A DNA stretch of 64,000 nucleotides from Brachionus koreanus. Lineage: Eukaryota > Rotifera > Eurotatoria > Ploima > Brachionidae. The notes beneath the pieces are model-generated. The model worked only from the letters and a program-made list of their open reading frames with translations. It ran no database searches and was not told where the DNA came from. Below, one piece after another: positions 60,345 through 64,000 of this stretch; within the stretch, counting starts at the first letter, position 1, and every line of letters starts with the position of its first letter. The translations under genes were made by a program, and so were the position numbers. The stretch lies in contig PJRA01000508.1 of NCBI GenBank assembly GCA_016987375.1, forward strand, positions 1,361,598 through 1,425,597. Direction: 5' to 3'.

Positions 60345-61757
60345 ATGGACATAATTGAAAGAAATTCTTTACAAACAAGTTTTAGCTCTTTGATTGTTCT
60401 TAAAGAACTAGGAGATCAAAGACTCTTGACCAAGCATGCTGAATATTTTCGTAAGCTTTTCTTTAACTATTTTACAGAAGACAGTCAAAATAACAACATA
60501 AAATTCACCTATAATGAATTAATCAATCATCCGAGTGACATCTTAGACAAGCAGCCAGTTCAGTTCAGCATATACCAAAATAGAGTTCGTGAAAAACGAA
60601 ATAGCGTTTTTAGCCAAATTTTGTCATATCAAAAATTATTTTTCCGGCAAAAAAAAACATTGGGAAATTTTATAAAATCAAAAAAATTTGAGTATACTTT
60701 AATTTTTTTTCTAATTTTGGACTCGATATCAAAAGCAATAATAATAAACAAAACTGAGTTAAATCAAATTCAAATATATTCTTTAAAGCTAATTCAAGTG
60801 TTTTATTTATTTTTATTTTTTTTTGAAGTCTTAATTAAACTTTTTGTAAATTTTTCTGCTTTTTGGAAGTCACCATGGAACATATTTGACTTAACCAACC
60901 TTTTATTGACAATTTTTTTCGAAATTCTATTTTTAACCGCAAGCATTAGTCTGAAAAACAATAAAATATTCAAGCTAATTGATTTAATAAGCGTTTTTCG
61001 CATATTCACAAATGTAAAAATTCTCTCCCATTTTGCTGAATTGAGAATAATCGTTATCTGCTTGACAAAAGCAGTACGCTCGGTTGTTCTAATAACGATT
61101 CTCTTGCTAATATTTACTTATATATTTTCCAGCATTGGCTTTACATTGTTTGACAAGAGCTCAACACAAAGTGTGAAAAATTCAGATGATTATTTTTCTT
61201 CTATATTTGAATCTTCAATAACACTTTTTGCTATAATGACTTTAGATCAATGGTGGAAAATATTGTCCAACACAGATTCAAGCTCTTCATTTGTTAAAAC
61301 ACTATACTTTATTTCTTGGGTTCTGTTAGCTTCATTTATATTTCAAAATCTTTTCACAGGAATAATGGTCAACAATTTTCAAGAAATTCGCGAAGAAGTT
61401 GTGAAAAATCTGGATTTGAAACGAATTAAACAGGCTCAAAAGGACAGCTTAAAGAACGAAGATGATCTAAATAGAGAGCAACTTTTAGAAGATAAATCGG
61501 ACAATCTGAGTGAAAATGAAAAGACAAGACTTAAGAATCAAGAGTGGTGTCGTCTAATAGACGAATCGAGTGATTTATTGAAAAACTTGGAAAACCAAAC
61601 CATATGGCCAGAGGACACTTTGATCAGATATTACGAATTGATGCAAATTTTAATGGACAGCTTGAGAGAAAGAATGGACTTGATTGATCTGGCTAATGAG
61701 GCTCTAATTTCAATGCATGATCGGGATCACCTGTGTAAAAAAAAAATTTTAAACTAA
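60345..61757 (+). CDS. CATSPER2: CatSper2 sperm cation channel subunit, 470 aa, single exon
   Basis: Pore subunit of the sperm flagellar calcium channel, which works as a heterotetramer with three other CatSper pore subunits. One six-transmembrane domain: S1 FEYTLIFFLILDSISKA, S3 around FDLTNLLLTIFFEILFLT, S4 RIFTNVKILSHFAELRIIV, S5 VLITILLLIFTYIFSSIGF, a pore helix with LFAIMTLDQWWKIL, and S6 LASFIFQNLFTGIMVNNF. The pore motif T-x-D-x-W is the CatSper signature. The C-terminus is acidic coiled coil, ending in WPEDTLIRYYELMQILMDSL, typical of CatSper2. The first ATG is at 60345; the frame is open slightly upstream without another ATG. No intron interrupts the frame, unlike most genes here. 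It converges with TRDMT1 with only 11 bp between stop codons. Confidence 0.88.
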   Translation: MDIIERNSLQTSFSSLIVLKELGDQRLLTKHAEYFRKLFFNYFTEDSQNNNIKFTYNELINHPSDILDKQPVQFSIYQNRVREKRNSVFSQILSYQKLFFRQKKTLGNFIKSKKFEYTLIFFLILDSISKAIIINKTELNQIQIYSLKLIQVFYLFLFFFEVLIKLFVNFSAFWKSPWNIFDLTNLLLTIFFEILFLTASISLKNNKIFKLIDLISVFRIFTNVKILSHFAELRIIVICLTKAVRSVVLITILLLIFTYIFSSIGFTLFDKSSTQSVKNSDDYFSSIFESSITLFAIMTLDQWWKILSNTDSSSSFVKTLYFISWVLLASFIFQNLFTGIMVNNFQEIREEVVKNLDLKRIKQAQKDSLKNEDDLNREQLLEDKSDNLSENEKTRLKNQEWCRLIDESSDLLKNLENQTIWPEDTLIRYYELMQILMDSLRERMDLIDLANEALISMHDRDHLCKKKILN

Positions 61758-61768
61758 TGTAAAATTTA

Positions 61769-63325
61769 TTAATCTAAAATCATCAGTTTTATTAAAATTC
61801 CTACAATAAAAACATTTAAACTATTTCCAATACATTTCCATTTTTGCATGGTTGTCAATTCATCTGGAAACTCTAAAAATTAAACAAAAAAAATAATTTA
61901 TTTAAATACTCTTTTGTATTAAATACCGAATTCGTCGGGAAAGCAATGCAAATTAGCTATTTCTTTCGGACTGAAAAATCGAATCAAATTTTTGCTAATA
62001 TTTATATGCTCTGTTTTGTCCATAATTACATCCATTAAGTCTTTTTTATTCGAATTAACTTTCAACAACGATCCAGTCCCTTCCAAATACCGACCGTAAC
62101 TAGAAATAGATACAAAAATTGCTTATAAATTTTATTTCATTTTACTTTTTAGTAAAACAATTTGTTCTCGTTGATTTGACAGTCACAAGATCCATAACTC
62201 TGAGAGATTTCAAAAATATATTACGGGTTAAATACAAGTCGGTATCATGTCCCATGTCGTCAACAACAAATTCTTCTAATTTTTTAACATTTTTAGCAAA
62301 AACATTTTTTGCTTCAGCTTGAGCACAATTTTCATAGCTGTCATTTATTTGAGATTCTTTGATGTTGGCAGTCAAATTTTCAGTAAAATAGCATTCTTCT
62401 TTTGAATTTAACTCGTCTCTTAGTTTATCTAAATCAAAGGTTATTTCATTGCTAGCTTCATCAATCCATTCAAAAGCTTTTTCCGGAAGAGTTGTTACTA
62501 ATTATACTGATAAGTGTTTAAATTGAGAATAATTTATAATTAGTTTACGTATTTCTCTAGTGGTCTCAAAATTAAAAGATTCATTTAGACGAGCAATTAA
62601 AAAATATCTCAGTCTTGAGTTTGGTATTCCAAATTGAATTGGTGAGAGCAAAAATTCCTAAAATAAAAGCAAGTTTATAAAATAAAATGTAAAAAATTTT
62701 TCATCTTAATTTAGTAAAAAACTGATTACTTTTAAATTACCTGATAGGAGTAGTTTTCTTTTTTTAGCATTCGGATGAATATATTTCTTGCCTCATCTTT
62801 ATCAAAACCTTTTACATTTTCCATTAGAATAAATTTTGGCTTTTTTTTCAATCTTTTAAAATTTGAATTTTATTTTAGATGAATCGAAGTTCATTTAGAC
62901 TACTTTGGAATTATATCTATTAATGCTAAAAAAGATTGAGCACGATTATCAGATGAACCAGATTGTTTTCCTTGTCTTGTAAAAGGCTGGCATGGAGGAC
63001 TCATTAGAATACAATCAAAATCCAAACTGTCGTACTCTTCTAACTTCATGCCCTTAAAAACCCAGCTTAAAATTTTGTTTTTTTTCAATTTTATTTAATA
63101 GTAAACTTCAATTGTTTTTTGTAATATTTTAGTATTTTTAAAATTGTGTTTATAAACCATGTTTGCATGATGATTAATGTCAACGGCGGCAATAATCTCT
63201 CCAGGAATTGCACTAACTAAAATTTCAAATTATATCACTCTTTTTGATTAATAAAAATTACGATTGAAAGCACAATGCATTCCGCCAATACCACTGTAAA
63301 GTTCTAATACTCTAAGGCCATCCAT
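61769..63325 (-). CDS. TRDMT1: TRDMT1/DNMT2 tRNA cytosine-5 methyltransferase, 390 aa
   Basis: Methylates C38 of tRNA-Asp and related tRNAs using SAM. Eight exons on the minus strand: 63325-63262, 63216-63107, 63052-62904, 62852-62741, 62657-62549, 62497-62146, 62099-61927, 61872-61769, total 1173 nt. Motif I is LRVLELYSGIGGMHCAF. Motif IV has the catalytic Cys in MSPPCQPFTRQG. Motif VI is ILMENVKGF, motif VIII is IPNSRLRYFLIA, and motif X is IGNSLNVFIV. The family-specific CFT signature lies in TNCFTKNYGRYLEGTGS, which distinguishes DNMT2 from DNMT1 and DNMT3. Length matches the human 391 aa. The region between motifs VIII and CFT is diverged and Lys/Glu-rich, as expected. No other DNA methyltransferase is in the window. 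Confidence 0.95.
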
Positions 63326-64000
63326 CTTATTCTAAATTTCTATTTTTAAATAAAATTTTTTATATTCGTTTTTATTAAATACTTAATTATTTTAAAATCA
63401 AAATAGATCAGAATAAAGTATACAAAAACAAAAAATTTTATTTTAAACTGGTAAAAGATCCAGGCAATTTTTAAAAATTTTTAAACTGAATTTTATAGGT
63501 CAACCTGTGCGAAATTGATTAATGGGATTTCGAAACTTTTTTTTAAATTCTAATTTTATTTTAAATGAAAAAATAATTATGTACTAGTCATTTTTGAAAT
63601 CTATGAATTTGATTACCTTATCAAAATGTTGCATCTTTATTTAAGATTTTAGAGTTATTGATAAATTGAAGTTATTTTTTTGTGAATTTTATGTTGACAT
63701 AAAAATTTGAAAGACTTGAACTTAAAACTAAACACAAACGCTTTGCTAGTCCAAATTTACAAAAAATTTGAAAATTGTCTTATTTTAATACATATAATTT
63801 TAAACAACATTTAACTAAAAAGTCTTCTTATCAAGTTTTCTTAAATTTTTTCTCATGTTTTGATTTCTTTGTACAAAAGAAAAGTTTTTGAATTTTATTT
63901 AAGTGTCATCAATCAAAATGTAAAATTGCCTGTACCTTGAAACACTAATTTAATAATAATGAACATTAATTTAACGAAAATACTTACTAACTAAAGGATC
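63326..64000. other. Upstream region of TRDMT1 to window end, no gene seen
   Basis: About 675 bp of AT-rich sequence containing the presumed TRDMT1 promoter. No open frame or repeat of note. Confidence 0.45.

Overview
The window is a piece of an animal nuclear genome. It is very AT-rich and dense in short introns, mostly 43-75 bp with GT-AG ends. The gene content is metazoan: adiponectin receptor, neuroglian/L1CAM, LRRC71, RPGR, ATG5, CatSper2, TRDMT1/DNMT2 and a LOTUS-Tudor germline protein. The compact genes, AT-rich spacers and tiny introns would suit a small lophotrochozoan or gnathiferan, and a monogonont rotifer such as Brachionus is my best guess. That assignment is inference and was not checked by search.

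Layout. 1-2.8 kb: no confident gene, possible transposon debris. 2.8-4.3 kb (-): adiponectin receptor. 6.7-8.7 kb: decayed material, including a duplicated piece of the next gene and two unrecognised coding fragments. 8.8-12.7 kb (+): TDRD7/TDRD5-like LOTUS + triple-Tudor protein. 12.9-14.6 kb (-): CCDC174. 15.6-16.7 kb (+): cytosolic sulfotransferase. 16.9-17.1 kb: a 256-bp MITE-like element. 17.3-27.7 kb (-): an intronless 3440-residue TPR protein ending in a TIR-like domain. 29.0-29.7 kb (+): a truncated GPCR. 32.0-36.0 kb (+): LRRC71. 38.1-43.2 kb (-): neuroglian/L1CAM. 43.2-50.9 kb: a gene-free stretch. 50.9-53.6 kb (-): RPGR with a prenylation box. 53.9-55.4 kb (+): ATG5. 56.4-56.9 kb (-): dead non-LTR reverse transcriptase. 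58.0-59.1 kb (+): Rab-family GTPase. 60.3-61.8 kb (+): CatSper2. 61.8-63.3 kb (-): TRDMT1/DNMT2.

Exon models were built by hand from splice motifs, reading phase and remembered family conservation. For every spliced gene the exon lengths sum to a multiple of three, except the LOTUS-Tudor gene. That gene is one base short, and the missing base maps to a 17-A homopolymer. The genes do not form one pathway, but several point to cilia, sperm and germline (RPGR, CatSper2, LOTUS-Tudor, possibly LRRC71). The strongest candidate for something undescribed is the giant TPR-TIR protein: it is intronless beside finely split neighbours, and TIR domains commonly work in immune signalling or NAD cleavage.
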